From assembly GCF_002286815.1 (NCBI RefSeq), contig NZ_MUNM01000055.1, positions 62,001-126,000 of the forward strand: a stretch of 64,000 nt of DNA, read 5' to 3'. Source of the DNA: Pseudomonas sp. PICF141 (GTDB lineage Bacteria; Pseudomonadota; Gammaproteobacteria; Pseudomonadales; Pseudomonadaceae). Below the pieces are notes generated by a model that was given only the letters and a program-made list of their open reading frames with translations, was not told the origin of the DNA and did no database searches. Below, piece by piece: positions 1 to 8,359 of this stretch. Both the position numbers and the translations under genes were made by a program. Each line of letters opens with the position of its first letter. Positions within the stretch are counted from its first letter, which is position 1.

Positions 1-1664
1 GCCATGCGTACTTTATCGCGCAACAGTTCCTTGCTTTCACGGCTTGCCAGTGCCCGCAACCGTCCAAAACTGAAGCGACGGTCTATCGGTGTGGTCAGTG
101 CGAGCGTGGCGTCGACGGGCGCTGGCGGCGTTGCGATGGGGCCCTGCGCCTGTTCCAGGCAGGTGACGAACGCTGCCTCCAGTGTCTGGCCCTTGAACCG
201 CTGTTGCAGGGCTGCCGGGGTGTCGCAGGCCAATACCTTGCCGGCGTGCATCAACGAGATGCGGTCGCAGCGTTGGGCTTCGTTCATGAAATGGGTGGAC
301 AGGAAGATCGTCACGCCCTGTTCGCGGGACAGTTCGATCAGCAGCCGCCAGAAATCGTCCCGGGCCGCCGGATCGACACCGGAAGTCGGTTCGTCGAGGA
401 TCAGCACTTCCGGGCGATGCAGCACCGCCACCGCCAGGGATAACCGTTGACGCAGGCCAAGCGGCAACGCCCCGGACGGCTGATGAGCGACGCTGCCCAG
501 ATTGAAACGCTGGATCAGCTCATTGATGCGCGGCGCGCTATCGACCTTGGGCAAATCGAACAGTCGCGCGTGCAAGTCCAGATTCTGTCGCACGCTCAGT
601 TCGCCGTACAAAGAGAAACTCTGGGACATGAAACCAACGCGTTTGCGGGTGGCCAGATCCTTGGCGTTCACCGGATTGCCCAGCAGCGTGGCACTGCCTT
701 CGCTGGCGGGAATCAGCCCGGTGAGCACTTTCATGGTGGTGGTTTTGCCGCAGCCATTGGAGCCCAGAAACCCGAAGATCTCGCCGCGGCCGATGGCGAA
801 GCTGACCTTGTCCACAGCCGTGAAATCGCCGAAGCGCAGGGTCAGGTCGTGGGCTTCGATGGCGATGTCGGTGGTGGCATTGACTTGAGGAGGGATTACC
901 AGCGGCTGGTTGTCATGGACGGTGTCGCCCTGAAATTGGGTGAAGGCCGCATCGAGTTTGCCGCCAGGAGTGACCGCCTCCAGTTCGCGGGTCAAACCGG
1001 CGGCGATCAGCTTGCCGCCATCAAGCATCAGGCAGTGTTCGAACTGCTCGGCCTCCTCCATGTAGGCGGTGGCGACCAATAGCGTCAGTTGCGGGCGTTG
1101 GCGCCGAACGTCATCAATCAACTCCCAGAAACGCCGTCGGGACAAGGGATCGACGCCAGTGGTCGGTTCATCGAGGATCAACAGGTCCGGTTCATGGATC
1201 AACGCACAACAGAGGCCGAGCTTCTGTTTCATCCCGCCCGATAGTTTGCCGGCCGGTCGCTCGGCAAATCGCAGTAGATCCGTGGCCAACAGCAGGTTAT
1301 GCATGCGCTGATCACACTCGGTCCCGGACAGCCCGAACAGTGTGGCGAAAAAGTGAATGTTCTCGCTGATCGACAACTCGGGATACAGGTTGCCACCCAG
1401 GCCCTGAGGCATGAACGCGATACGCGAGTAGAGGCTGTTGCGGTGGCGACGGTCCTGGATCGAGCCACCAAGTACTTCCAGTTGGCCGTCTTGTAATGTC
1501 TTCACGCCGGCGATCAATCCCAGCAAGCTGGATTTACCGGCGCCATCCGGACCAATCAAACCGCACCGGGTGCCGGCGGGCAGGCTGAATGAGATGTCGC
1601 TCAGCGCATTCTGTTGGCCGTAATGGTGCTGAAGGCCAGTGGCATGCAGCGCCAGGCCGGTCAT
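1..1664 (-). CDS. RbbA/YhiH-like ABC exporter with two ATPase domains, partial
   Basis: Two ATP-binding cassettes lie in one reading frame that begins at the ATG at 1664 and runs off the left edge, leaving about 554 codons. The first cassette has Walker A GPDGAGKSS near residue 40, signature LSGGMKQK and Walker B LLILDEPTTGVDP. The second has Walker A GSNGCGKTT (around position 750) and Walker B VLILDEPTSGVDP. RbbA/YhiH proteins are about 900 residues, with these two cassettes followed by an ABC-2 type membrane domain, so the permease part should lie outside the window. The start overlaps the stop of the HlyD-like gene by ATGA, so the two are translationally coupled. The likely role is the energising part of a drug or solute exporter; the substrate cannot be read from sequence. 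Confidence 0.88.
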   Translation of the reverse strand, partial: MTGLALHATGLQHHYGQQNALSDISFSLPAGTRCGLIGPDGAGKSSLLGLIAGVKTLQDGQLEVLGGSIQDRRHRNSLYSRIAFMPQGLGGNLYPELSISENIHFFATLFGLSGTECDQRMHNLLLATDLLRFAERPAGKLSGGMKQKLGLCCALIHEPDLLILDEPTTGVDPLSRRRFWELIDDVRRQRPQLTLLVATAYMEEAEQFEHCLMLDGGKLIAAGLTRELEAVTPGGKLDAAFTQFQGDTVHDNQPLVIPPQVNATTDIAIEAHDLTLRFGDFTAVDKVSFAIGRGEIFGFLGSNGCGKTTTMKVLTGLIPASEGSATLLGNPVNAKDLATRKRVGFMSQSFSLYGELSVRQNLDLHARLFDLPKVDSAPRINELIQRFNLGSVAHQPSGALPLGLRQRLSLAVAVLHRPEVLILDEPTSGVDPAARDDFWRLLIELSREQGVTIFLSTHFMNEAQRCDRISLMHAGKVLACDTPAALQQRFKGQTLEAAFVTCLEQAQGPIATPPAPVDATLALTTPIDRRFSFGRLRALASRESKELLRDKVRM

Positions 1665-2626
1665 TGAAGGTTGGCCGGCCAGTCAATGGGAGCGGTGCGC
1701 ACGTAGCCGTTACCGGGCATCCCCGGTTTGGCCTGGGGCACGGCGCTGGGTTGGGTCAGACGTAGCTTGACTCGAAACACCAGTTTCTGACGCTCGTCGC
1801 GGGTCTCGACTTCTTTGGGGGTGAACTGTGATTTGGCCGCCACGAAGCTGATTTTCGCCGGCAACGGCTGACCGGGCAGGGCGTCCAGCAAGATCCGGGC
1901 TTCGTCGCCGACCGCCAGGCGTCCGGCTACGGATGCCGCAAGATAAAGGTTCATGTATTGGTCGTTCGGGTCAATCAGCAGCAGTACCCGCCCACCGGCA
2001 CCGAGCACTTCACCGGGCTCGGCGGTGCGAAGCTGAATGACCCCATCGATGGGGGCCCGTAGGCTGCAATCGTCAATTTCGCTGGTTAACTGAGCGACTT
2101 GTGCCTGTGCCGCACCAATGGCTGCGCCAACGGCAGACACCTGAGCGCGGGCGGCGGTGACAGCCGCATTGCCGGTGTCGAAGCGTGACTGCTGCTGATC
2201 AATGATCTGGCCACTGGCGAAACCGCGCTTGAACAATTCCTGGGAGCGTTTGAGTTCTTGATGGGCAAGCAGTTGCTCACTCTGGCGCAGTTGCAGATTG
2301 GCCTGAGCGGCCGAAAGGTTTTCCCGGGCGCGTATCACTTCAGCTTCAGCCTGCTTGCGCTGGGCTTCAAGGGTGCGGGTGTCCATGCGGGCCAACAGTT
2401 GACCTTTGGTGACTTTGTCGCCTTCGTCCACCCAAACTTCAGCCAGCCGGCCGGGTGTCTTGCTGGCGATCTGCACTTCAGTGGCTTCGAGCCGACCATT
2501 GCCGACATACAACCCTTCGGGCAGTCGGTTAAGCGTCGACTTCCAGTAACCGAATCCCCCAGCGGCCAGTAGCAAAGCCCCCAGTAAAAAAACGAAGAAA
2601 AGCGAAGAGCGGCTGTGGGTCGACAT
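1661..2626 (-). CDS. HlyD/YhiI-family periplasmic adaptor (membrane fusion) protein
   Basis: The 321-residue protein has one N-terminal membrane anchor (SLFFVFLLGALLLAAGGFGYW), a biotinyl-lipoyl-like barrel half (VQIASKTPGRLAEVWVDEGD), a coiled-coil hairpin of about 100 residues rich in Gln, Ala and Arg, the second lipoyl half (LRAPIDGVIQLRTAEPGE) and a beta-barrel domain. This is the standard layout of adaptors that join an inner-membrane pump to an outer-membrane channel. I chose the ATG at 2626 because AGGA sits about 8 bases upstream; a start 15 bases earlier would bury that site in the gene. It is the first gene of a pair with the RbbA-like ATPase. No outer-membrane factor gene is visible nearby, so TolC or another channel would have to be shared. 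Confidence 0.88.
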   Translation of the reverse strand: MSTHSRSSLFFVFLLGALLLAAGGFGYWKSTLNRLPEGLYVGNGRLEATEVQIASKTPGRLAEVWVDEGDKVTKGQLLARMDTRTLEAQRKQAEAEVIRARENLSAAQANLQLRQSEQLLAHQELKRSQELFKRGFASGQIIDQQQSRFDTGNAAVTAARAQVSAVGAAIGAAQAQVAQLTSEIDDCSLRAPIDGVIQLRTAEPGEVLGAGGRVLLLIDPNDQYMNLYLAASVAGRLAVGDEARILLDALPGQPLPAKISFVAAKSQFTPKEVETRDERQKLVFRVKLRLTQPSAVPQAKPGMPGNGYVRTAPIDWPANLQ

Positions 2627-2753
2627 GTAGGCATCCTGCATCTGTAGCGCCGTAGTCTGACAGGCAAGCGCCTGAGCGACTTGATGTCCGTCAACTGAGG
2701 GTCAAACCTGACCGATGGGTAAGGTAAACCAAAGGACAACGGTCCTGCTTCAT

Positions 2754-3203
2754 TTAGCGCAGGCCAAGCACCGCCGTCCATTGCTCAGCGGTGACGGGCA
2801 TCACCGACAGCCGCGAGCCTTTTTGTACCAATGGCATCTCGGCCAGCGCGGTTTGCTGCTTCAGATGATCGAGCCTCAGCACCTTGGGGAACGTCTCGAC
2901 GTGAGCAACATCGATCGCGCTCCAGGCGTTTTTCTCGGCAGTGGCCTTGGAATCGAAATAATGACTTTCAGCTTCCAGTGCCGTTGGGTCCGGATACGCC
3001 GCCTCGACAATCTTGCCGATCCCGGCAATCCCAGGCTCGGGGCAGCTGGAGTGATAGAAGAAAAACTCGTCACCCACCGCCATGGCCCGCAGGAAGTTAC
3101 GTGCCTGATAGTTGCGAACCCCGTCCCAGCGCGCTCGGCCTAGCTTCTCCAGGTCATGGATCGAGAGTTCATCGGGCTCGGATTTCATCAGCCAATAGGC
3201 CAT
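2754..3203 (-). CDS. EVE-domain protein
   Basis: The 149-residue protein starts MAYWLMKSEP and carries the EVE (PUA-like) signature throughout, including WDGVRNYQARNFLRAM and GDEFFFYHSSC. EVE domains bind modified bases in RNA or DNA. Single-domain bacterial EVE proteins such as this one have no assigned cellular role; the sequence does not show its ligand. The ATG at 3203 is preceded by an AAGGAG site at ideal spacing, so the longer upstream reading is not used. Its downstream end is about 130 bases from the HlyD gene. It is divergent from the 49-residue membrane protein gene. Family assignment is firm, function unknown. Confidence 0.9.
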   Translation of the reverse strand: MAYWLMKSEPDELSIHDLEKLGRARWDGVRNYQARNFLRAMAVGDEFFFYHSSCPEPGIAGIGKIVEAAYPDPTALEAESHYFDSKATAEKNAWSAIDVAHVETFPKVLRLDHLKQQTALAEMPLVQKGSRLSVMPVTAEQWTAVLGLR

Positions 3204-3402
3204 GGTTTTGCTCCTTGCGAGGTGAGTGGGCAAGTGGTCGGTCAATTTTATGACAAACCGACGGTCGGTTGACGCCAGTGTTTGCGTGCCGGTTCACGTT
3301 GTCGCAAAATGCCGGCCTTCTAAGCTTGACGCTGCTGCACGGCCTACACCTACAACGGAACCGCTGCTGTCATCGTGTTGATATGCCTTTGGGGGGCAAT
3401 CG

Positions 3403-3552
3403 ATGAAACGCAAACCGGATTTACTATGGATTTTGGTTGTTCTATTTGGCCTTGGTGTCGTGACCACCGGCTATGCCCAAAGCCTGTGGAACAATAAACC
3501 CGATGCTCCGGTCGAGATCGCGCAGCAACAGCCGTCGGCCTTCAAGCGCTGA
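3403..3552 (+). CDS. Small single-pass membrane protein, 49 residues
   Basis: This is a short reading frame with a basic N-terminus (MKRKPDLLW), one hydrophobic segment of about 18 residues (ILVVLFGLGVVTTGYA) and a polar tail ending QQQPSAFKR. A purine-rich GGGGGG run lies about 6 bases upstream of the ATG and can act as ribosome binding site. The protein could be a one-pass inner-membrane peptide, or be cleaved after TTGYA as a signal peptide. It lies between the EVE gene and ygfA, and its stop is only 36 bases from the convergent ygfA stop. I do not recognise a named family. Codon use is like neighbouring genes and the layout looks genuine. Confidence 0.7.
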   Translation: MKRKPDLLWILVVLFGLGVVTTGYAQSLWNNKPDAPVEIAQQQPSAFKR

Positions 3553-3565
3553 ACCTGTCTTGATG

Positions 3566-3589
3566 GACGCCGCTGATACCAGTGGCGTC
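3566..3589. other. Hairpin between convergent genes
   Basis: A 10-base stem (GACGCCGCTG with CAGTGGCGTC, one G-T pair) closes on a four-base ATAC loop in the 36-base gap between the 49-residue protein gene and ygfA. No T-run follows on either strand, so it is a weak terminator candidate; it may protect 3' ends. Confidence 0.45.
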
Positions 3590-4194
3590 TAGTCCGCGAA
3601 ATACCACGCCTTGTCCGTGACCGTTCCTTGCAACGGCACATCCCAGCTCGCCTGAGCCAATCGTTGCACCTTCTGGCATTCATGGGCCAGGCCCAGCAGC
3701 GTCGGCTTGCGCCAGTTTTTGCGCCGTGCCAGGTACGCCAGGCTTCGGTCGTAGAAGCCGCCGCCCATTCCCAGGCGTCCGCCGACATCGTCAAAGCCCA
3801 CCAGCGGCAACAACACCAGATCCAGCGCCCAGACCTTGCGTTGCCGGGCAATGTTGTGCCGTGGTTCGGGAATGCGAAAACGGTTGGGCTTGAGCTTTTC
3901 CCCGGGGCGGATCCGCTGGAACACCATTTTGGTTCGCGGCCAGGCACTGAGCACCGGCAGATACGTCGTTTTGCCCCGACGTTGCGCGGCACGCATCAAC
4001 AGGCGCGGATCGATTTCTCCGTCGGTGGGCAGGTACAGGGAAATGTGTTTTGCGCGGCGGAACAGCGGGTGCTGGATCAATTGCTTATACAGCCCGCGAG
4101 CGGCCTCGCGCTGCTGACAGGGTGTCAGTGCGCGGCGGGCCTTGCGCAGCATGCGTCGAAGTTGCGGGCGGGGCAGCAGCGCAGGTTCGGTCAT
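3589..4194 (-). CDS. ygfA: 5-formyltetrahydrofolate cyclo-ligase
   Basis: The enzyme converts 5-formyl-THF to 5,10-methenyl-THF with ATP, recovering a folate that otherwise inhibits one-carbon enzymes. The 201-residue product has the expected basic N-terminus (LRRMLRKARRAL), the substrate region YLPTDGEIDPRLL and the family hallmark LLPLVGFDDVGGRLGMGGGFYDRSLA near residues 125-150. The ATG at 4194 gives a usual-length protein; a TTG at 4224 would add 10 residues. It lies just downstream of 6S RNA, the classic ssrS-ygfA arrangement, and is probably cotranscribed from the 6S promoter by readthrough. The gcvTHP genes 9 kb away also feed the folate one-carbon pool. Confidence 0.93.
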   Translation of the reverse strand: MTEPALLPRPQLRRMLRKARRALTPCQQREAARGLYKQLIQHPLFRRAKHISLYLPTDGEIDPRLLMRAAQRRGKTTYLPVLSAWPRTKMVFQRIRPGEKLKPNRFRIPEPRHNIARQRKVWALDLVLLPLVGFDDVGGRLGMGGGFYDRSLAYLARRKNWRKPTLLGLAHECQKVQRLAQASWDVPLQGTVTDKAWYFAD

Positions 4195-4276
4195 GGATTC
4201 AGGCTTCAGAAGTGCGAGTACCAAAGCGTACCCGTAAAAAAGCCGATGCCGGTATTTGAACCGGCATCGGACTGGA

Positions 4277-4457
4277 ATAAGGCTCCCCGGATGAACCGCT
4301 GTCGACTTAGCCCTTGAACCCGAAAGTTCAAGGTGGAAGATGCAGTAGGCTTTAAGGCTTTCCGTCTAGCGGACATGCACACCAGCCCAACGTGCAACCT
4401 CCAGGGTAGTGCGAATCGGCTCAGGGACGTCGTCAACTGGCAAGCACCCCAGGGAGT
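4277..4457 (-). ncRNA. ssrS: 6S RNA
   Basis: 6S RNA mimics an open promoter and sequesters sigma-70 RNA polymerase in stationary phase. The gene sits between zapA and ygfA on the same strand, the conserved gammaproteobacterial position. The ends can pair: CTCCCTGG near the 5' end matches CCGGGGAG near the 3' end, giving the closing stem. A second stem, CCTTGAAC with GTTCAAGG (4312-4333), lies toward the 3' end. A TATACT box at 4464-4469 places the 5' end near 4457. Length about 181 bases fits the family. Both ends are estimates good to a few bases. Confidence 0.88.
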
Positions 4458-4463
4458 GATGCG

Positions 4464-4469
4464 AGTATA
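4464..4469 (-). promoter_or_regulatory. -10 box of the 6S RNA promoter
   Basis: TATACT on the minus strand lies about 7 bases ahead of the inferred 6S RNA 5' end and just downstream of the zapA stop. No strong -35 hexamer was identified. Confidence 0.55.
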
Positions 4470-4488
4470 CCCCAAGCGGTTTCGCGTT

Positions 4489-4806
4489 TCAGCCCTTGGT
4501 GACATCCGGATCGGTCGACAGCGCCAGATCGACGCGGTCCAGCAGGTCGCGAACCTGCTCACGGGTCGAGCTGCTGGCCTGCACATCCGGGCGTTCTTCC
4601 TTGTGCAGAAGCTCGTGTGTGATGTTCAGGGCTGCCATCACGGCGATGCGGTCGGCGCCGATGACTTTGCCGCTGCTGCGGATTTCGCGCATCTTGCCGT
4701 CCAGGTAACGGGCAGCGCTCACCAGATTGCTGCGCTCTTCCTGGGGGCAAATGATCGAATATTCTTTGTCGAGGATCTGCACGGTTACGCTATTGCTTGA
4801 ACTCAT
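4489..4806 (-). CDS. zapA: Cell division protein ZapA
   Basis: ZapA binds FtsZ and bundles protofilaments at the division ring. The 105-residue protein shows the family pattern: an N-terminal beta domain (VTVQILDKEYSIICPQEE), the helical segment SAARYLDGKMREIR, the conserved IAVMAALNITHELL and a C-terminal coiled-coil dimer segment. The start ATG overlaps the end of the upstream coiled-coil gene by 4 bases, so the two are coupled. 6S RNA follows about 30 bases after the stop. The combination coiled-coil gene, zapA, ssrS, ygfA is a conserved transcription unit. Confidence 0.93.
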   Translation of the reverse strand: MSSSNSVTVQILDKEYSIICPQEERSNLVSAARYLDGKMREIRSSGKVIGADRIAVMAALNITHELLHKEERPDVQASSSTREQVRDLLDRVDLALSTDPDVTKG

Positions 4807-5012
4807 GAGTCTTGCTCCAGGGCCTTGAGGCGCGAAATCATCGATTCGACCTTACGCCGGGCGATTTCATTTTTTTCAATGAGGTGCGCGCGTTCCTCGC
4901 GCCAACTCTTTTCCTGAGCTAATAGGAGTCCGTTCTGACTCTTTAGTTGCTCGACTCGAGTAATCAGCAATTCGAGTCTGGCCATCAGCGCTTGCAGGTC
5001 GGTGTCTTCCAT
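4803..5012 (-). CDS. TIGR02449-type coiled-coil protein (ZapB-like)
   Basis: The 69-residue acidic and basic heptad protein (LMARLELLITRVEQLKSQN and onwards) is predicted to be one continuous coiled coil. It matches the TIGR02449 family of small proteins found beside zapA in Pseudomonas. By position and build it may be a division-ring partner of ZapA, as ZapB is in Escherichia coli, but that is inference. I chose the ATG at 5012; a GTG at 5021 would add three residues and neither has a strong ribosome binding site. It is divergent from the UPF0149 gene. Confidence 0.8.
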   Translation of the reverse strand: MEDTDLQALMARLELLITRVEQLKSQNGLLLAQEKSWREERAHLIEKNEIARRKVESMISRLKALEQDS

Positions 5013-5138
5013 TGGGTCCACTGGTTGTGTCTGATGCGTGATAGCTGGCGGACAGCCTTTAATAGTCTTGGCGAGTCTGTCGATGTAGGATACAAGGCCT
5101 TCATTCTAGACATAGCGCCGTCTGGCGCCTAGCTGCCC

Positions 5139-5693
5139 ATGCCCATTCAGAATTCTCCGTACCAAGCCTTCGCCACCCTGCTGAGCACCAGCGGCCATCC
5201 CGTCTCGCCTGCCGAACTGCACGGCCTGTTGCTCGGTCGCAGTTGCGCCGGTGCCGGCTTTGAAGCCGACAGCTGGTTGGCCGACGCCGCCGAGCTGCTC
5301 GAAGGCGAGCCACAAGACAACGTTCGCAACGCCTTGATCGGGCTGCAAGAGATGGTCAAGGGCGAGCTGACCAGCGACGACATGACCGTTGTTCTGCTGC
5401 TGCCGACCGACGACGCGCCACTCACCGAGCGTGCGGCCGCGCTGGGTCAGTGGTGCCAGGGCTTCCTCGCCGGCTTTGGCTTGACCCGCCGTGAATACGC
5501 GTTGAGCGAAGAAGCTAAAGAAGTGTTGCAAGACCTGGCGGCGATTTCTCAGGTCCAGGATGCTCTGGAAGAGTCCGACGACGGCGAAAGCGATTACATG
5601 GAAGTGATGGAGTACCTGCGCGTCGCTCCTTTGCTGCTTTTTACCGAAACCAGGAAAACCGACAAAGCGGCTGCCAAACCGTCGTTGCATTAA
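5139..5693 (+). CDS. UPF0149 (YgfB/YecA) family protein
   Basis: The 184-residue acidic protein matches the UPF0149 family end to end, with the typical N-terminal half (ELHGLLLGRSCAGAGF) and a C-terminal helix set (LAGFGLTRREYALSEEAKEVLQDL). Family members are cytosolic. In P. aeruginosa a YgfB protein affects beta-lactamase expression through AlpA, which is family knowledge rather than something readable here. It is the first gene of the pepP-ubiH cluster, with 27 bases to pepP. The ATG at 5139 lacks a clear ribosome binding site. Confidence 0.87.
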   Translation: MPIQNSPYQAFATLLSTSGHPVSPAELHGLLLGRSCAGAGFEADSWLADAAELLEGEPQDNVRNALIGLQEMVKGELTSDDMTVVLLLPTDDAPLTERAAALGQWCQGFLAGFGLTRREYALSEEAKEVLQDLAAISQVQDALEESDDGESDYMEVMEYLRVAPLLLFTETRKTDKAAAKPSLH

Positions 5694-5720
5694 TCGCGTG
5701 CCAGGGAAAGCCATCTGCCC

Positions 5721-7055
5721 ATGATTCATATCCCGAAATCGGAATACAGCCGTCGCCGCAAGGCGCTGATGGCGCAGATGGAACCCAACAGCATCGCCAT
5801 CCTGCCCGCCGCCGCGGTGGCCATCCGCAACCGTGACGTCGAGCACGTCTACCGTCAGGACAGCGACTTCCAGTACCTCAGCGGTTTCCCCGAGCCTCAA
5901 GCCGTCATCGTGTTGATGCCCGGCCGTGAGCACGGCGAATACGTGCTGTTTTGCCGGGAACGTAATGCCGAACGGGAATTGTGGGATGGCCTGCGTGCCG
6001 GCCAGGAAGGCGCGATCCGTGATTACGGCGCCGACGACGCATTTCCCATCACCGACATCGACGACATCCTGCCGGGCCTGATCGAAGGCCGTGACCGGGT
6101 GTACTCGGCCATGGGCAGCAACCCGGAATTCGATCGGCACCTGATGGACTGGATCAACGTAATCCGCTCTAAAGCGCACCTCGGCGCCCAGCCGCCGAAC
6201 GAATACGTTGCCCTGGATCATCTGCTTCACGACATGCGCCTGTATAAATCGGCGGCGGAAGTGAAGGTGATGCGTGAAGCCGCACGGATTTCCGCCCAGG
6301 CCCATATTCGTGCGATGCAGGCCAGCCGTGCCGGTTTGCATGAGTTCAGCCTCGAAGCCGAGCTCGATTACGAGTTTCGCAAGGGCGGGGCAAAGATGCC
6401 GGCTTACGGGTCGATCGTCGCCGCCGGGCGCAACAGCTGCATCCTGCATTACCAGCAGAATGATGCGGTGCTCAAGGACGGCGATCTGGTGCTGATCGAT
6501 GCCGGTTGCGAGATCGACTGTTACGCCAGCGACATCACTCGCACGTGGCCGGTCAACGGCAAGTATTCACCGGAGCAGAAAGCGATTTACGAGTTGGTGC
6601 TGGCTTCCCAGGAAGCGGCGTTTGCCGAAATCGCACCGAACAAACACTGGAATCAGGCGCACGAAGCCACGGTCCGGGTGATTACCGCCGGTCTGGTGAA
6701 GTTGGGCCTGTTGCAGGGCGACGTCGACGAGTTGATCGCCAGCGAAGCCTATAAAGCGTTTTACATGCACCGCGCCGGCCACTGGCTGGGCATGGATGTG
6801 CACGACGTTGGCGAGTACAAGGTCGGTGGTGAATGGCGTGTGCTGGAAGTCGGCATGGCGCTGACAGTCGAACCGGGCATTTACATTGCGCCGGACAACC
6901 AGAACGTGGCGAAGAAATGGCGCGGCATTGGCGTACGCATCGAGGACGACGTGGTGGTCACTAAAACCGGTTGTGAAATCCTGACGAACGGCGTGCCGAA
7001 AACGGTCGCCGACATCGAGGCCTTGATGGCCGCCGCACGGGCACACGCGACATGA
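5721..7055 (+). CDS. pepP: Xaa-Pro aminopeptidase (aminopeptidase P)
   Basis: This manganese enzyme removes an N-terminal residue preceding proline. The 444-residue length matches the bacterial PepP family. The N-terminal non-catalytic domain is followed by a pita-bread fold with metal-ligand segments DAGCEIDCYASDITRTWPV, the HRAGHWLGMDVHD histidine segment, and the two glutamate segments LTVEPGIYI and IRIEDDVVV-like (VRIEDDVVV). It is coupled to ubiH by an ATGA overlap. The pepP-ubiH-ubiI order is widely conserved in gammaproteobacteria although the peptidase has no known part in quinone synthesis. Confidence 0.95.
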   Translation: MIHIPKSEYSRRRKALMAQMEPNSIAILPAAAVAIRNRDVEHVYRQDSDFQYLSGFPEPQAVIVLMPGREHGEYVLFCRERNAERELWDGLRAGQEGAIRDYGADDAFPITDIDDILPGLIEGRDRVYSAMGSNPEFDRHLMDWINVIRSKAHLGAQPPNEYVALDHLLHDMRLYKSAAEVKVMREAARISAQAHIRAMQASRAGLHEFSLEAELDYEFRKGGAKMPAYGSIVAAGRNSCILHYQQNDAVLKDGDLVLIDAGCEIDCYASDITRTWPVNGKYSPEQKAIYELVLASQEAAFAEIAPNKHWNQAHEATVRVITAGLVKLGLLQGDVDELIASEAYKAFYMHRAGHWLGMDVHDVGEYKVGGEWRVLEVGMALTVEPGIYIAPDNQNVAKKWRGIGVRIEDDVVVTKTGCEILTNGVPKTVADIEALMAAARAHAT

Positions 7056-8239
7056 GTCGAGTCAATCTGGCAATCATCGGCGGTGGCCTGGTCGGCGCCA
7101 GTCTGGCGTTGGCATTGCAGGCCGGGGCCAAGGCCCGTGGCTGGAAGATCGTGCTGATCGAACCGTTTGCCCCCGGCGACAACTATCAACCGAGTTATGA
7201 CGCCCGCTCTTCGGCGTTGTCCTTTGGTGCCCGGCAGATTTATCAACGGTTGGGCGTATGGCAGGAAATCTCCCGCCGCGCCGAGCCGATCAAACAGATT
7301 CATGTCTCCGACCGTGGACGTTTCTCCACCGCGCGGCTGTCGGCGATGGAAGAGGGCGTTCCGGCGCTGGGTTATGTGGTGGAAAACGCCTGGCTTGGCC
7401 AATGCCTCTGGCACAGTCTGGACAAGGACGTGATCAGTTGGCGTTGCCCGGCGGAGGTCACCGCCATGGAACCGCTGACCGACGGCTATCGCCTGGCGCT
7501 CAATGATGAAACCCTGGTGGAATGCGACCTTGCGGTACTCGCCGATGGCGGCCGTTCCGGCTTGCGTGAGCAACTGGGGATCGGCATCAAGAAACGCCCC
7601 TACAACCAGAGCGCGCTGATCGCCAACATCACCCCCAGCGAAGCGCACAACGGCATGGCCTTCGAACGTTTCACCGATGATGGGCCGATGGCCTTGCTGC
7701 CGTTGCCGGACAACCGTTGCGCGCTGGTCTGGACCCGTCTGGGCATGGACGCGCAACGGCTGGCAGCCCTTGATGACCGCAGTTTTCTCACTGAACTACA
7801 GGGCGTCTTCGGTTATCGCCTCGGCACACTGAAACAGGTCGGTGCACGGCATTTGTATCCGTTGTCGCTGATCGAAGCCGAGGAACAGGTCCGCCCGCAT
7901 CTGGCAATCCTCGGCAACGCCGCCCACAGCCTGCATCCGATTGCCGGGCAAGGGTTCAACCTGTCGTTGCGCGATGCCCAGGCGCTGGCCGACAGTTTGT
8001 TGGGCAGCGAGACATCGCCCGGTGATTTCGCCACCTTGCAGGCCTACCGCGAGCGTCAACGCATGGACCAGAACCTGACCGTGGGCTTCTCCGATCAGGT
8101 CACCCGGTTATTCGGCAGCACTCAGCCGCTGGTTTCCCTGGGTCGCAACATCGGGCTGCTTGGCCTCGATCTGCTGCCGCCGGCCAAACGCTGGTTCGCC
8201 CGCCAAGCCATGGGCCTGCGTACGCGTCCCGATGACTAA
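7052..8239 (+). CDS. ubiH: 2-octaprenyl-6-methoxyphenol hydroxylase
   Basis: UbiH is an FAD monooxygenase that hydroxylates the aromatic ring during aerobic ubiquinone synthesis. The 395-residue protein has the N-terminal dinucleotide motif IIGGGLVGASLALAL, the DARSSALSFGA segment, the central DG segment (VLADGGRSGLREQ) and the C-terminal flavin-binding segment LGNAAHSLHPIAGQGFNL. The last has Asn where many relatives have Asp (GNAAH against GDAAH), as in known UbiH proteins. The start overlaps the pepP stop. The protein is membrane-associated and probably works with UbiI and other Ubi proteins in a complex. Confidence 0.93.
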   Translation: MSRVNLAIIGGGLVGASLALALQAGAKARGWKIVLIEPFAPGDNYQPSYDARSSALSFGARQIYQRLGVWQEISRRAEPIKQIHVSDRGRFSTARLSAMEEGVPALGYVVENAWLGQCLWHSLDKDVISWRCPAEVTAMEPLTDGYRLALNDETLVECDLAVLADGGRSGLREQLGIGIKKRPYNQSALIANITPSEAHNGMAFERFTDDGPMALLPLPDNRCALVWTRLGMDAQRLAALDDRSFLTELQGVFGYRLGTLKQVGARHLYPLSLIEAEEQVRPHLAILGNAAHSLHPIAGQGFNLSLRDAQALADSLLGSETSPGDFATLQAYRERQRMDQNLTVGFSDQVTRLFGSTQPLVSLGRNIGLLGLDLLPPAKRWFARQAMGLRTRPDD

Positions 8240-8359
8240 GAGAAAGCCGGGCAGGGGGCACCTGCAAGTCGTTATTCACGACGGCGCGAGCTCTTGGGTG
8301 ATGCGAGTCGAAAAAAAACTTTATGTGCGGCTCAAGCCGCAAGCGAGACAGGTTTAAGC

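Noticed and set aside
1..1650. Long plus-strand open frames opposite the double ATPase
   Set aside because: They run antisense to a gene with clear Walker and signature motifs and show no coherent protein pattern, as expected in GC-rich DNA.
5106..6449. A 447-codon minus-strand frame opposite UPF0149 and pepP
   Set aside because: It mirrors two well-conserved genes on the other strand, is rich in His, Gln and Arg in the way antisense frames are, and has no domain.
8232..8357. A 41-codon plus-strand frame overlapping the ubiH stop and ending 2 bases before ubiI
   Set aside because: No ribosome binding site, no recognisable family, and it overlaps ubiH. It may only reflect the low stop frequency of GC-rich DNA, though it could couple ubiI translation.
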